Assembly: GCA_964495465.1 (NCBI GenBank)
Contig: CAZBWE010000002.1
Span: forward strand, 1 to 61,934
Length of the DNA stretch: 61,934 bases
DNA from: CAZBWE01 sp964495465
Lineage (GTDB): Bacteria > Planctomycetota > Phycisphaerae > Sedimentisphaerales > Anaerobacaceae
Reading direction: 5' to 3'
Part shown: piece by piece, positions 25,706 to 32,856 of the stretch
Layout of the letters: each line of letters opens with the position of its first letter
Position numbering within the stretch: position 1 is the stretch's first letter
The notes under the pieces: generated by a model
Seen by the model: only the letters and a program-made list of their open reading frames with translations
What the model was told of the DNA's origin: nothing
Databases searched by the model: none
Program-made: the position numbers and the translations under genes

Positions 25706-27226
25706 ATGTATGGCCTTAACGATACCATTGCAGCGGTCAGCTCGGCTGGTTCACAGGACAGGGTGATTATTCGCATATCGGGGCCTGAGACAATCAACAC
25801 GGTCAATCGAATCTTTGCACCAACAATTTCCGCCGGACGAAGGACGAAGGACGACAGGCGACCCTCCGACGCCCTCCGGGCTATGCAGGGCAGGCAGACG
25901 AGATTAATATCCGGCAAAGTAACCATCGACCGTGAACTTGAAATAGACGCGCTGCTATATCTATTCCCGGCGCCTAATTCCTATACCGGTGAAGATGTCG
26001 CTGAGCTTCACCTTTTTACAAACGCCGCAGTTACTGAGGCACTAATGAGCAGACTTTTCGAGGCCGGCCTTCGGATGCCTGGGCCGGGTGAGTTTACCGC
26101 ACGGGCGTATCTTGCAGGCAAAATGGATTTGAGCCAGGCAGAGGCCGTAAACGAAATCATTATCAGTTCCAACACGTTCCAGTTAGCCGCCGCTGAAAAA
26201 CTTCTCAGCGGAAAATTGGCTGAAACCACAGCCAACGTGCAGGCGCAACTGCTGGATTGCCTCAGCTTAATCGAAGCAGGGCTGGACTTCAGCGGCGAAG
26301 ATATCGAATTCATAAGCCAAGCGGAAGCGGCTGAAAGACTTGCGGGCATAAAAACAGAGCTTGAGAAGCTGCTCGCCGGCAGTATCAGAAACGAAACGTT
26401 CATCGACCTGCCGGCGGTGGGAATCGCCGGCGCTCCCAATGCCGGCAAGAGCCAGCTGCTGAATAAACTGCTCGGCGAAGAAAGAAGCATCGTCTCGAAC
26501 AAACATAAAACCACCAGAGACGTCCTGACGGGGCTGTTGACACTGGAGCACTGCAGATGCGTGCTGTTCGATTGTGCGGGACTGCTGGCGACTACGGACA
26601 ATATCCTCGACGAGCTGGCGCAGCAAGCGGCCATTGAGGCCCTGCGGAACAGCTCTATAGTGGTGCTTTGCGTGGACATATCAAAAGATGACTGGTCCGA
26701 AGATGCGTCAATACTCGCCATTATAAGTGGTAATTGGTTAAATGGTAACTGGTTAAATTTGCCACATACGGACGAATCACCAGCCACCAATAACCGGTTA
26801 CCAACTGTGATACCTGTTGCGACAAAATCCGATTTGCTATCGAAAGAGACGTTGGCAAATCGACTTGCCGAGCTAAACAGTTTATTCAACGCAGACTTTC
26901 TCCCGACCTCCGCAGTAACCGGCGCCGGCCTGGAGCAGCTTCAAAATACAATTGATAAAAAACTAATCGGGCTGTCACTGGGCACAGGGAGTGAGGAACT
27001 TTCCGAGCGGGCATCAGGCGTTGCGCTTACCGCTCGGCACAGACAGGCCGTCACGGCGGCGATTGAGAATGTCAGAGAGTCAATCAGCGAATTGAAAGCC
27101 GGTAACGATGAAGTTACCGCAATGATGTTACGTGCCGCTTACCAGAACATTTGTGATATTGAACAGCAGCACGTTGACGAGGAGATTCTGGACAGGATAT
27201 TCAGCCGATTCTGCATAGGAAAATAA
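25706..27226 (+). CDS. mnmE: tRNA uridine-5-carboxymethylaminomethyl(34) GTPase MnmE
   Basis: 506 residues versus ~450 usual. With MnmG it modifies wobble uridines. N-terminal folate-binding domain (MYGLNDTIAAVSS, NSYTGEDVAELH, GPGEFTARAYLAGKMDLSQAEAV), GTPase domain with G1 GAPNAGKS, G2 TTRD, G3 DCAGL (usually DTAGL) and G4 TKSD, and C-terminal FCIGK, whose cysteine is part of the C(I/V/L)GK motif. Two segments are repeat-derived: residues ~43-64 (GRRTKDDRRPSDALRAMQG; DNA with GGACGAAGGACGAAGGACG) and ~340-366 (GNWLNGNWLNLPHTDESPA), the latter inside the G domain before G4. The frame is intact, so the protein may still be active. mnmG was not found. Confidence 0.93.
   Translation: MYGLNDTIAAVSSAGSQDRVIIRISGPETINTVNRIFAPTISAGRRTKDDRRPSDALRAMQGRQTRLISGKVTIDRELEIDALLYLFPAPNSYTGEDVAELHLFTNAAVTEALMSRLFEAGLRMPGPGEFTARAYLAGKMDLSQAEAVNEIIISSNTFQLAAAEKLLSGKLAETTANVQAQLLDCLSLIEAGLDFSGEDIEFISQAEAAERLAGIKTELEKLLAGSIRNETFIDLPAVGIAGAPNAGKSQLLNKLLGEERSIVSNKHKTTRDVLTGLLTLEHCRCVLFDCAGLLATTDNILDELAQQAAIEALRNSSIVVLCVDISKDDWSEDASILAIISGNWLNGNWLNLPHTDESPATNNRLPTVIPVATKSDLLSKETLANRLAELNSLFNADFLPTSAVTGAGLEQLQNTIDKKLIGLSLGTGSEELSERASGVALTARHRQAVTAAIENVRESISELKAGNDEVTAMMLRAAYQNICDIEQQHVDEEILDRIFSRFCIGK
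25828..25905. repeat. In-frame GGACGAAGGACGAAGGACGAC repeat within mnmE
   Basis: Two perfect 8-nt GGACGAAG units plus CGGGCTATGCAGGGCAGGCA. The same unit lies in the yidC leader at 23562-23575. Encodes an Arg/Asp-rich stretch. Confidence 0.65.
26722..26812. repeat. In-frame TAACTGGTTA repeat within mnmE
   Basis: GGTAATTGGTTAAATGGTAA, CTGGTTAAAT and, inverted, CCAATAACCGGTTACCAACTG. Same family as the intergenic block 32064-32160. It adds about 25 residues to the GTPase domain. Confidence 0.7.
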
Positions 27227-27303
27227 GCCGGTGCAGGCAGCAGATTTCGGACTTTAATTTTTATTCAATACCGAAATCTTCATGCTGTAATGCGCCGGCT
27301 TAT
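27223..27303. terminator. Long imperfect inverted repeat between convergent mnmE and dnaK
   Basis: AATAAGCCGG...CAGCAGATTTCGG and CCGAAATCTTCATGCTG...CGCCGGCTTAT pair across an AT-rich loop. The arm includes the mnmE stop codon. Its position between convergent genes suggests bidirectional termination, although no canonical T run follows on the plus strand. Confidence 0.55.
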
Positions 27304-27323
27304 ATATAAAGACTCGATTTTGT

Positions 27324-29273
27324 TTACTGGTCTTTCGCCTCGAATTCGGCGTCGATTACATCATCGCCGCCTTTTCTCTCTACCTCGCCTTCCGGCGGTG
27401 GCGGCGGCTCCTGCCCAGCCGAGCCGGATGCCGCTGAAGCGGCCTGCTTTTTGGCGGCCTCTTCGTAGAGCACCTTACCAAGCTCCTGGCTTGCAATGCC
27501 GAGATTTTCGATGGCCTTTTTTATAGCGTCGGCGTTATCCGTCTTGACAGCTTCTTTGAGGTTGTTGACGGCGCTTTCAATCCTGCCCCGGGTCTCGGCG
27601 GAGACCTTATCGCCGTGCTCTTTCAGAGTCTTATCTGTGGAATAAAGAAGCTGGTCGGCCTGGTTCTTCAAATCCACAACCTCTCTTTTCTTTTTGTCCT
27701 CGGCGGCGTGCTCCTCTGCTGCTTTGGTCATCTTTTTAACTTCGTCGTCGCTGAGGCCGGAGCTGGACTTAATCTCGATCGACTGCTGCTTGCCGGTGCC
27801 GAGGTCTTTCGCCGACACGTGCAGGATGCCGTTGGCGTCGATATCGAAGGCCACCTCAATCTGCGGAATGCCTCGTGGAGCTGGCGGGATGTCTGCAAGC
27901 TGGAACCTGCCGAGCGTGCGGTTGTCGCCGGCAAACTCGCGCTCGCCCTGAAGCACGTGGATATCAACGGTAGTCTGGTTATCCGCTGCGGTCGAGAAAA
28001 TCTCCTTTTTGCTGGTGGGGATAGTTGTGTTGCGTTCGATGAGCCGGGTCATAACTCCGCCGAGCGTCTCGACGCCGAGAGAAAGCGGCGTTACGTCAAG
28101 AAGCAATATATCTTTTACGCCCGCATCACCTGCCAGCACGGCGCCCTGAATGGCGGCGCCGAGGGCAACTACCTCATCGGGATTGATGCTCTTGTTCGGT
28201 TCTTTAACAAAGATTTCCCTGACGATTTCCTGAACCTTCGGGATTCTGGTCGAGCCGCCTACGAGCAGGGTCTCGGTAATGTCCTTAGGTTCCAACTTTG
28301 CGTCTTTCATTGCTTTATAGCACGGTTGTTTTAGACGTTCAAAGACGTGCTCGACGAGGGATTCGAATTTGCTGCGTGTGATAGTCATCTGCAGGTGCTT
28401 GGGGCCTTTTGCGTCTGCGGTGATAAAGGGCAAATTTATGGTCGCCTCAACCTGAGAGCTCAGCTCGCACTTTGCCTTTTCGGCTGCCTCTTTGAGCCGC
28501 TGATGTGCCATCGGGTCTTCGCGCAGGTCGATGCCTTCTTTCTTTTTGAACTCATCGGCTAAGTAATTTATCAGGACCGCATCAAGGTCGTCGCCGCCTA
28601 AATGTGTATCGCCGTTTGTGCTGAGGACTTCGAGGACGCCTCCTTCCTCGCCGAAACCGCCTATATCAAGAATTGAAACATCGAAAGTTCCGCCTCCGAA
28701 ATCGAAGACGGCCACCTTCTGGTCTTTTTTCTTCTCGACGCCGTAAGCAAGGGCTGCCGCCGTCGGCTCATTGATAATCCTGCGGACACTGAGGCCTGCT
28801 ATTTTGCCCGCGTCTTTTGTTGCCTGCCGCTGGGAGTCGTTGAAGTAAGCGGGGACGGTGATGACGGCATCGGTAACTTTTTCGCCGAGATAATCTTCAG
28901 CGGTCTTTTTCAAATCCTGAAGGACCATAGCCGAGATTTCCGGCGGAGTGTATTCTTTTCCGCGGACGTTGACTTTTACAAGCTCTTCCGGTCCGCCGGT
29001 AATTTTATAAGGAACGATTTTTTCCTCGGAAGCAACCTCGTTGTGTCGCCGGCCCATAAAACGCTTGATGGAATATACGGTGTTTTCGGGGTTGGTTACC
29101 TGCTGGTGCTTTGCGATTTGGCCGACAAGCCGCTCGCCCTTGTCCGTAAAGCCGACCACCGAAGGCGTCAGCCGGGAGCCGGAAGAATTAATCAGGACCT
29201 TCGGGGCCGTGCCTTCCATAATAGCGACCACGGAATTGGTCGTTCCCAAATCTATGCCAATGATTTTAGCCAT
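27324..29273 (-). CDS. dnaK: Molecular chaperone DnaK (Hsp70)
   Basis: 649 residues from ATG 29273, which has a strong AAGGAG ribosome site 6-7 nt upstream. ATPase domain: IGIDLGTTNSVVAIMEG, VITVPAYFNDSQRQATKDAG, DFGGGTFDVSILDIG, VGGSTRIPKVQEIV; substrate-binding domain (LLDVTPLSLGVETLGG, GVPQIEVAFDIDANGILHVSA-like) and a C-terminal lid with acidic end DDVIDAEFE. ATP-dependent folding chaperone of the cytoplasm with DnaJ and GrpE, neither in the window. A sigma-54-like promoter lies 90 nt upstream. Just upstream on the same strand are mcsB- and mcsA-like protein-quality-control genes. Confidence 0.97.
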   Translation of the reverse strand: MAKIIGIDLGTTNSVVAIMEGTAPKVLINSSGSRLTPSVVGFTDKGERLVGQIAKHQQVTNPENTVYSIKRFMGRRHNEVASEEKIVPYKITGGPEELVKVNVRGKEYTPPEISAMVLQDLKKTAEDYLGEKVTDAVITVPAYFNDSQRQATKDAGKIAGLSVRRIINEPTAAALAYGVEKKKDQKVAVFDFGGGTFDVSILDIGGFGEEGGVLEVLSTNGDTHLGGDDLDAVLINYLADEFKKKEGIDLREDPMAHQRLKEAAEKAKCELSSQVEATINLPFITADAKGPKHLQMTITRSKFESLVEHVFERLKQPCYKAMKDAKLEPKDITETLLVGGSTRIPKVQEIVREIFVKEPNKSINPDEVVALGAAIQGAVLAGDAGVKDILLLDVTPLSLGVETLGGVMTRLIERNTTIPTSKKEIFSTAADNQTTVDIHVLQGEREFAGDNRTLGRFQLADIPPAPRGIPQIEVAFDIDANGILHVSAKDLGTGKQQSIEIKSSSGLSDDEVKKMTKAAEEHAAEDKKKREVVDLKNQADQLLYSTDKTLKEHGDKVSAETRGRIESAVNNLKEAVKTDNADAIKKAIENLGIASQELGKVLYEEAAKKQAASAASGSAGQEPPPPPEGEVERKGGDDVIDAEFEAKDQ

Positions 29274-29290
29274 AATTATCTCCTTTTTTG

Positions 29291-29322
29291 CCACAAGGGG
29301 CACAGAGTTCACAGAGATTTTA
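29291..29322. repeat. CACAGAG-type repeat in the dnaK leader
   Basis: GCCACAAGGGGCACAGAGTTCACAGAG, the same family as 7131-7159, placed between the promoter and the ribosome site of dnaK. Confidence 0.6.
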
Positions 29323-29362
29323 TTTCTATAGCCCGCAAAAACAGCGGTTAGCTATTTTAATT

Positions 29363-29378
29363 CGCAAAAGCCGTGCCA
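29363..29378 (-). promoter_or_regulatory. Sigma-54-like -24/-12 promoter upstream of dnaK
   Basis: Minus strand TGGCACG-GCTT-TTGC-G matches the sigma-54 consensus TGGCACG-N4-TTGC-W at every fixed base except the last A/T. Predicted start near 29352 gives a leader of ~79 nt to the dnaK ATG. Confidence 0.55.
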
Positions 29379-29524
29379 GAAGTCAAGCATAATCTATATA
29401 AGCAGCTAAGACCTTTTATTTCAGGCAGTTACAGCTTCTGTATTCTGCATCCTGACTTCTGTCTTCTTGTTAATAGTGCCATTTTGGCAGATTCGGGACG
29501 GATTTACCGCTGAGAACGCAAAGA

Positions 29525-29672
29525 CCAGGGATAAATCCTAATATCTAAATCCTAAATTCTAAACAAACTCAAAAACCCAATGTTCCAATTTTCAAAACTT
29601 GATGTTTTGGTCATTTGAGTTTTGGTAATTAGATATTGTTTAGGTTTTCGTGCTTAGGATTTAGAATTTATC
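29525..29672. repeat. AATCCTAAATTCTAAACAAAC AT-rich repeat upstream of dnaK
   Basis: Imperfect inverted array: AATCCTAATATCTAAATCCTA on one side and TTTAGGTTTTCGTGCTTAGG with ATTTAGAATTTATCC on the other. The remainder of 29379-29674 has no gene. Confidence 0.5.
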
Positions 29673-29674
29673 CC

Positions 29675-30787
29675 TTAACCATTTAGTGCGGAACGGATGA
29701 TTTGTGCGCGGAGTGCGTCGCGGTGGGTGGAATCAAGCTCCTTGCCGTAGTTCAACTGCAGATGAGCAGGCAGAGTCAGCATAAACAGCCGATTTATTGT
29801 CGCAATTGAAAGATTATTCTTTCCATCCGCTTCGCTGATTTCGGAGAGCCGGTCGAGCGCAGGAGTGGAAGCGCCTAAATGCCGGCGCATATTCAGGCCC
29901 AGCCGCAGATGGCTCAGCAAAAACAACGCCTCGTGTGAGCTTATCAACTGGGCGTTTTGCAGCAGGGCCGTCGCACGGGAAATTTTATCGTCGAGAAGCT
30001 CGGACTGCTTCGACAAAAGCTCTTTTCGGGCGGCATTTTCATACTCGACTATTTCAGGGATAATGGCATTCTCAAATTGCGAGACGATTGCCTCCTCCGA
30101 AACGCCAAGCGTTACCTGGTTGGAGAGCTGATAGAAGTCGCTTGCCGCCTCGGAGCCCTCGCCGAAAAGCCCTCGAACAGCAAGACTCATATCCCTTGTG
30201 GCGTGAAAGAACTTCTCTATCTGGTCTGTCATCTTCAGGGCCGGCAGGTGCAGCATCACCGAGACCCGAATCGCCGTGCCAAGATTTGTGGGACAGGCGG
30301 TCAAATACCCGTAACGTGGACCGAAGGCATAGTCAACCTTCCGCTCTATCAAATCATCGATTTTGTTTATCTGCTCGAGACATTTTGAGAGCTGACAGCC
30401 GGGTTTTAATACCTGGATTCTAAGATGGTCCTCTTCGTTAATCATAGCGGAGAAGAATTCCCGCTCGGCGACGATGACACCACGCGGGCCTTTACCGAAA
30501 GCGAGGTGGCGGCTGATAAGATGTCTTTCCACCAGGAAATTGCGATTCAGTTGAGGTGTCTTGTCCACACTGATGTAAAAGACCTTGTCGCCAAGGTCAA
30601 TTGACATAAGGACATCCCTGAGCTTTTTGAGAATTTCAGATTTCTCGGCGTTCGAGCAGCGGCTTATGAACTTGTATCCGGCAAGGTTTCTGGCCAGGCG
30701 AATCCGCGAGGAAATAACGGTATCGGCCATTGGCCCGGAGCCGCCAAACCATTCGTTTATATCATTACTTATATCGGTTAGCTTCAT
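29675..30787 (-). CDS. mcsB: Protein-arginine kinase McsB-like (ATP:guanido phosphotransferase)
   Basis: 370 residues from ATG 30787 (a TTG at 30802 is also open), close to the ~360 of McsB. Kinase signatures: VISSRIRLARNLAGYKF (N-terminal arginine-kinase motif), NEEDHLRIQ (catalytic Glu), the active-site cysteine motif CPTNLGTAIRVSVMLHLP, and RGLFGEGSEA. In Gram-positive bacteria McsB phosphorylates arginines to mark proteins for ClpCP. The mcsA-like gene upstream encodes the expected activator, and dnaK lies downstream. ClpC and CtsR are not seen here. Confidence 0.92.
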   Translation of the reverse strand: MKLTDISNDINEWFGGSGPMADTVISSRIRLARNLAGYKFISRCSNAEKSEILKKLRDVLMSIDLGDKVFYISVDKTPQLNRNFLVERHLISRHLAFGKGPRGVIVAEREFFSAMINEEDHLRIQVLKPGCQLSKCLEQINKIDDLIERKVDYAFGPRYGYLTACPTNLGTAIRVSVMLHLPALKMTDQIEKFFHATRDMSLAVRGLFGEGSEAASDFYQLSNQVTLGVSEEAIVSQFENAIIPEIVEYENAARKELLSKQSELLDDKISRATALLQNAQLISSHEALFLLSHLRLGLNMRRHLGASTPALDRLSEISEADGKNNLSIATINRLFMLTLPAHLQLNYGKELDSTHRDALRAQIIRSALNG

Positions 30788-30926
30788 CTTTAACAGAGTC
30801 AAAACCTGCGATAATGGACTTGGCCATGCCTGACGGCAAACCGCAGTTTAAATATTTCGATATTGCAAAGTCCGCCTGTGCCGGACTCGCAATGGCACAC
30901 TCGCATCGCTGTAGCGTATGGCGTTC

Positions 30927-31424
30927 TTACTTTTCAATTTTGTTAATTTCGTCGCGCAACTTTGCGGCCTGCTCATAATCTTCGCTCTGCACGGCTGCTT
31001 CAAGCCGCTGACGCAGGTTTAAAAGCTCCATATGCTTTTTCGTATCCATCGACGCCTTCGAAGGGAGCTTGCCGCAGTGTGTGGTCTTGCCGTCGTGAGC
31101 CCTTTCAATGAGCGGCAGCAGCGGCTTCTCGAAGACCTCGTAATCGTAAGGGCATCCCAGGACACCTTCCTTGCGGAAATCCTCAAGGGTCAGCCCGCAA
31201 TGCGGACACGATGCCTGCACCTGCGAAGGGTCTGATAGCTCGTCGTCCGTCGGCTGAACTGCCAGCAGGTTGCTGAGCAGCTCATTGAGGGGAATCTGGC
31301 TCTTGATTGCCAGGCCCTGCTCGGCGGCACACTGCTCGCAAATGTGCATCTCGGTGCGATTGCCGTCGCTAATCTCGGTCAAATGAATAGTGGCATCATT
31401 TTCATTACAAATTTGACATTGCAT
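30927..31424 (-). CDS. mcsA: McsA-like zinc-finger/UVR-domain protein
   Basis: 165 residues from ATG 31424, which has GAGGTG 6 nt upstream; the upstream frame to 31544 is repeat sequence. Zinc-binding pairs CQICNEN, ICEQCAAE, CPHCGLT and CPYDYE (here C...H) are followed by a C-terminal UVR (UvrB/UvrC) motif: LRQRLEAAVQSEDYEQAAKLRDEI. This is the layout of McsA, activator of McsB, which follows 140 nt downstream. A GCAAAGTCCGCC/CCGGACTCGC hairpin lies between the two genes (30865-30893). Confidence 0.9.
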   Translation of the reverse strand: MQCQICNENDATIHLTEISDGNRTEMHICEQCAAEQGLAIKSQIPLNELLSNLLAVQPTDDELSDPSQVQASCPHCGLTLEDFRKEGVLGCPYDYEVFEKPLLPLIERAHDGKTTHCGKLPSKASMDTKKHMELLNLRQRLEAAVQSEDYEQAAKLRDEINKIEK

Positions 31425-31462
31425 ACTCGCACCTCGGTTCTCGATACTCGTTATTCTTTTAC
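31425..31462. repeat. CGAGTATCGAGAACCGAG repeat in the mcsA leader
   Basis: Minus strand ACGAGTATCGAGAACCGAGG then TGCGAGTATG. The repeat supplies the ribosome site of the mcsA-like gene. Related to the rsmB insert at 18366-18416. Confidence 0.5.
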
Positions 31463-31673
31463 GAATGTCAAACATCCGGTATCGAGCTTCACCATCCACT
31501 ATTATACCAAAAATCCGCTGAACACGCACGGAAATAAAGGACAACAGGTTTTTTTACACACATTTTTTTACTGAGAATCAGAAAAACCAGCTTTTTCCTC
31601 AGCCGGGTCAATCTCTAAAAAATATCGGCAAAATTATAACTCCTCTAAAAAAGTAGATTTACTTAGTTTTTCT

Positions 31674-32060
31674 TTATTCATCTTTGTCCAACTCATCGGC
31701 GGCGAACCCGGCCGAATAGCCCGGCTCCTCGACAACCGTAACGCACCGGAGCCGGACACCTTTGGGCAGTTTGGCTCGAAGTCCGCCATATATATACCTG
31801 GCTACGTTCTCAGCCGATGAGTTGTTCCGGCGAAAAAAAACGGCTTCTTCCAAAGAAACATCCTGGAACTGTGCCACAATTTCATCGAGCATTGCTTTCA
31901 ATCGGCCAAAATCCATCACAAGTCCCATTCTGTTGAGCTTGCTGCTGCTGACCTCGGCAGACACTATCCAGCTATGACTGTGCTGCGGCTCTTTTGAGCC
32001 GTCCGGCATAGTTAACTGGTGCGACGCCCGGAAGTGCGTTTCAACACTAATTGTAAACAT
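31674..32060 (-). CDS. 6-pyruvoyl-tetrahydropterin synthase / QueD-family protein
   Basis: 128 residues, usual length. Zinc-ligand histidines are in FRASHQL and HSHSW, and the conserved tail VTVVEEPGYSAGF carries the active-site Glu. The usual catalytic Cys (C-x3-H-G-H) is missing: the equivalent stretch is KEPQHSH, with a Glu three residues before the first His and Ser in place of Gly. Known Cys-less members use Glu and make different pterin products, so the queuosine role (QueD) is uncertain. It precedes coaD in the same direction. Its start lies next to a TAACTGGTTA repeat block. Confidence 0.82.
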   Translation of the reverse strand: MFTISVETHFRASHQLTMPDGSKEPQHSHSWIVSAEVSSSKLNRMGLVMDFGRLKAMLDEIVAQFQDVSLEEAVFFRRNNSSAENVARYIYGGLRAKLPKGVRLRCVTVVEEPGYSAGFAADELDKDE

Positions 32061-32063
32061 ATC

Positions 32064-32160
32064 TCGTAACTGGTTATTGGTTACTGGTTATTGGTTACTG
32101 GTTACTGGTTACTGGTTACTGGTTATTGGTTAACCATTTAACCGTTTTACCAGTTACCAT
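32064..32160. repeat. GGTTACTGGTTATT tandem repeat between coaD and the QueD-family gene
   Basis: About eight copies of a 7-mer to 14-mer unit (ACTGGTT / ATTGGTT) followed by the inverse complement AACCATTTAACCG and CCAGTTACC. It lies within the ~100-nt gap between the two minus-strand genes. Same family as the mnmE insert. Confidence 0.85.
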
Positions 32161-32164
32161 TGAA

Positions 32165-32665
32165 TTACCTGCCCCTATCAAATCGCTGCTTGAGACGATT
32201 ATGGACGTTTTCCGGGATGAGGTTCGACAGGTCTCCGCCTAAAGAAGCAATCTGGCGAATCAAAGTCGAGCTTGTAAAGCCATACTTCTCACTGGTCATA
32301 ACGAATACAGTTTCAATTCCCGCCACGGCCCGGTTGGTCATCGCAAGCTGAAATTCGTATTGAACGTCGGTCAAGCTCCGCAGGCCACGCAGGATGACAT
32401 CGGCTTTTTTCTTGGCGGCGTATTCGACGGTCAGGCCGTCGAAGCCCTCGACCAGAACGCCCGACATTTTCCTTTTTCGAATAATTTCTTCTATCATCTC
32501 CACCCGCTCTTCCGGGGTAAAGAGCTGGTTTTTGACCGGACTTTTGCCCACCGCTATAATCAGCTCGTCGAAGAGCTTGATGCCGCGTTCGATAACATCG
32601 AGATGGCCGTTCGTAATCGGGTCGAACGAGCCCGGAAAAATCGCCCTTACAAATTTTCTACCCAT
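32165..32665 (-). CDS. coaD: Pantetheine-phosphate adenylyltransferase
   Basis: 166 residues, normal length. Fourth step of coenzyme A synthesis: 4'-phosphopantetheine plus ATP gives dephospho-CoA. Nucleotidyltransferase motif FPGSFDPITNGHLDVIERG (the xHxGH type) near residue 10-28, FTPEERVEMIEEI, RGLRSLTDVQYEFQLAMTNRAV and SEKYGFTSSTLIRQIASLGGDL all match the family. Its start is preceded by a divergent gap (32666-32856) containing a hairpin CTCTGCGAAGC-AACTTCGC and no gene. Confidence 0.95.
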   Translation of the reverse strand: MGRKFVRAIFPGSFDPITNGHLDVIERGIKLFDELIIAVGKSPVKNQLFTPEERVEMIEEIIRKRKMSGVLVEGFDGLTVEYAAKKKADVILRGLRSLTDVQYEFQLAMTNRAVAGIETVFVMTSEKYGFTSSTLIRQIASLGGDLSNLIPENVHNRLKQRFDRGR

Positions 32666-32856
32666 CAGAACTCCTTTTTCTCACACTTTGTAGTATTTAC
32701 TACGCATAAGCAATTGATATAGCCATCAGTAAAGTGTTGTATTATAATGCCAGCGTCTGGAAAGGTCAAATACTACTCTGCGAAGCAACTTCGCTACGCA
32801 GCACGAGTATTCCTTGCTGGGTGTTGATTTTGGGTTAAAAACGTATAGGCAGGCCG

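Noticed and set aside
26008..26889. 293-codon frame antisense to mnmE
   Set aside because: Serine-rich shadow of a well-conserved gene, no start signal.
32064..32160. CRISPR or phage attachment site between coaD and the QueD-family gene
   Set aside because: A short 7-mer/14-mer tandem that recurs elsewhere including within mnmE; it is a dispersed tandem repeat.
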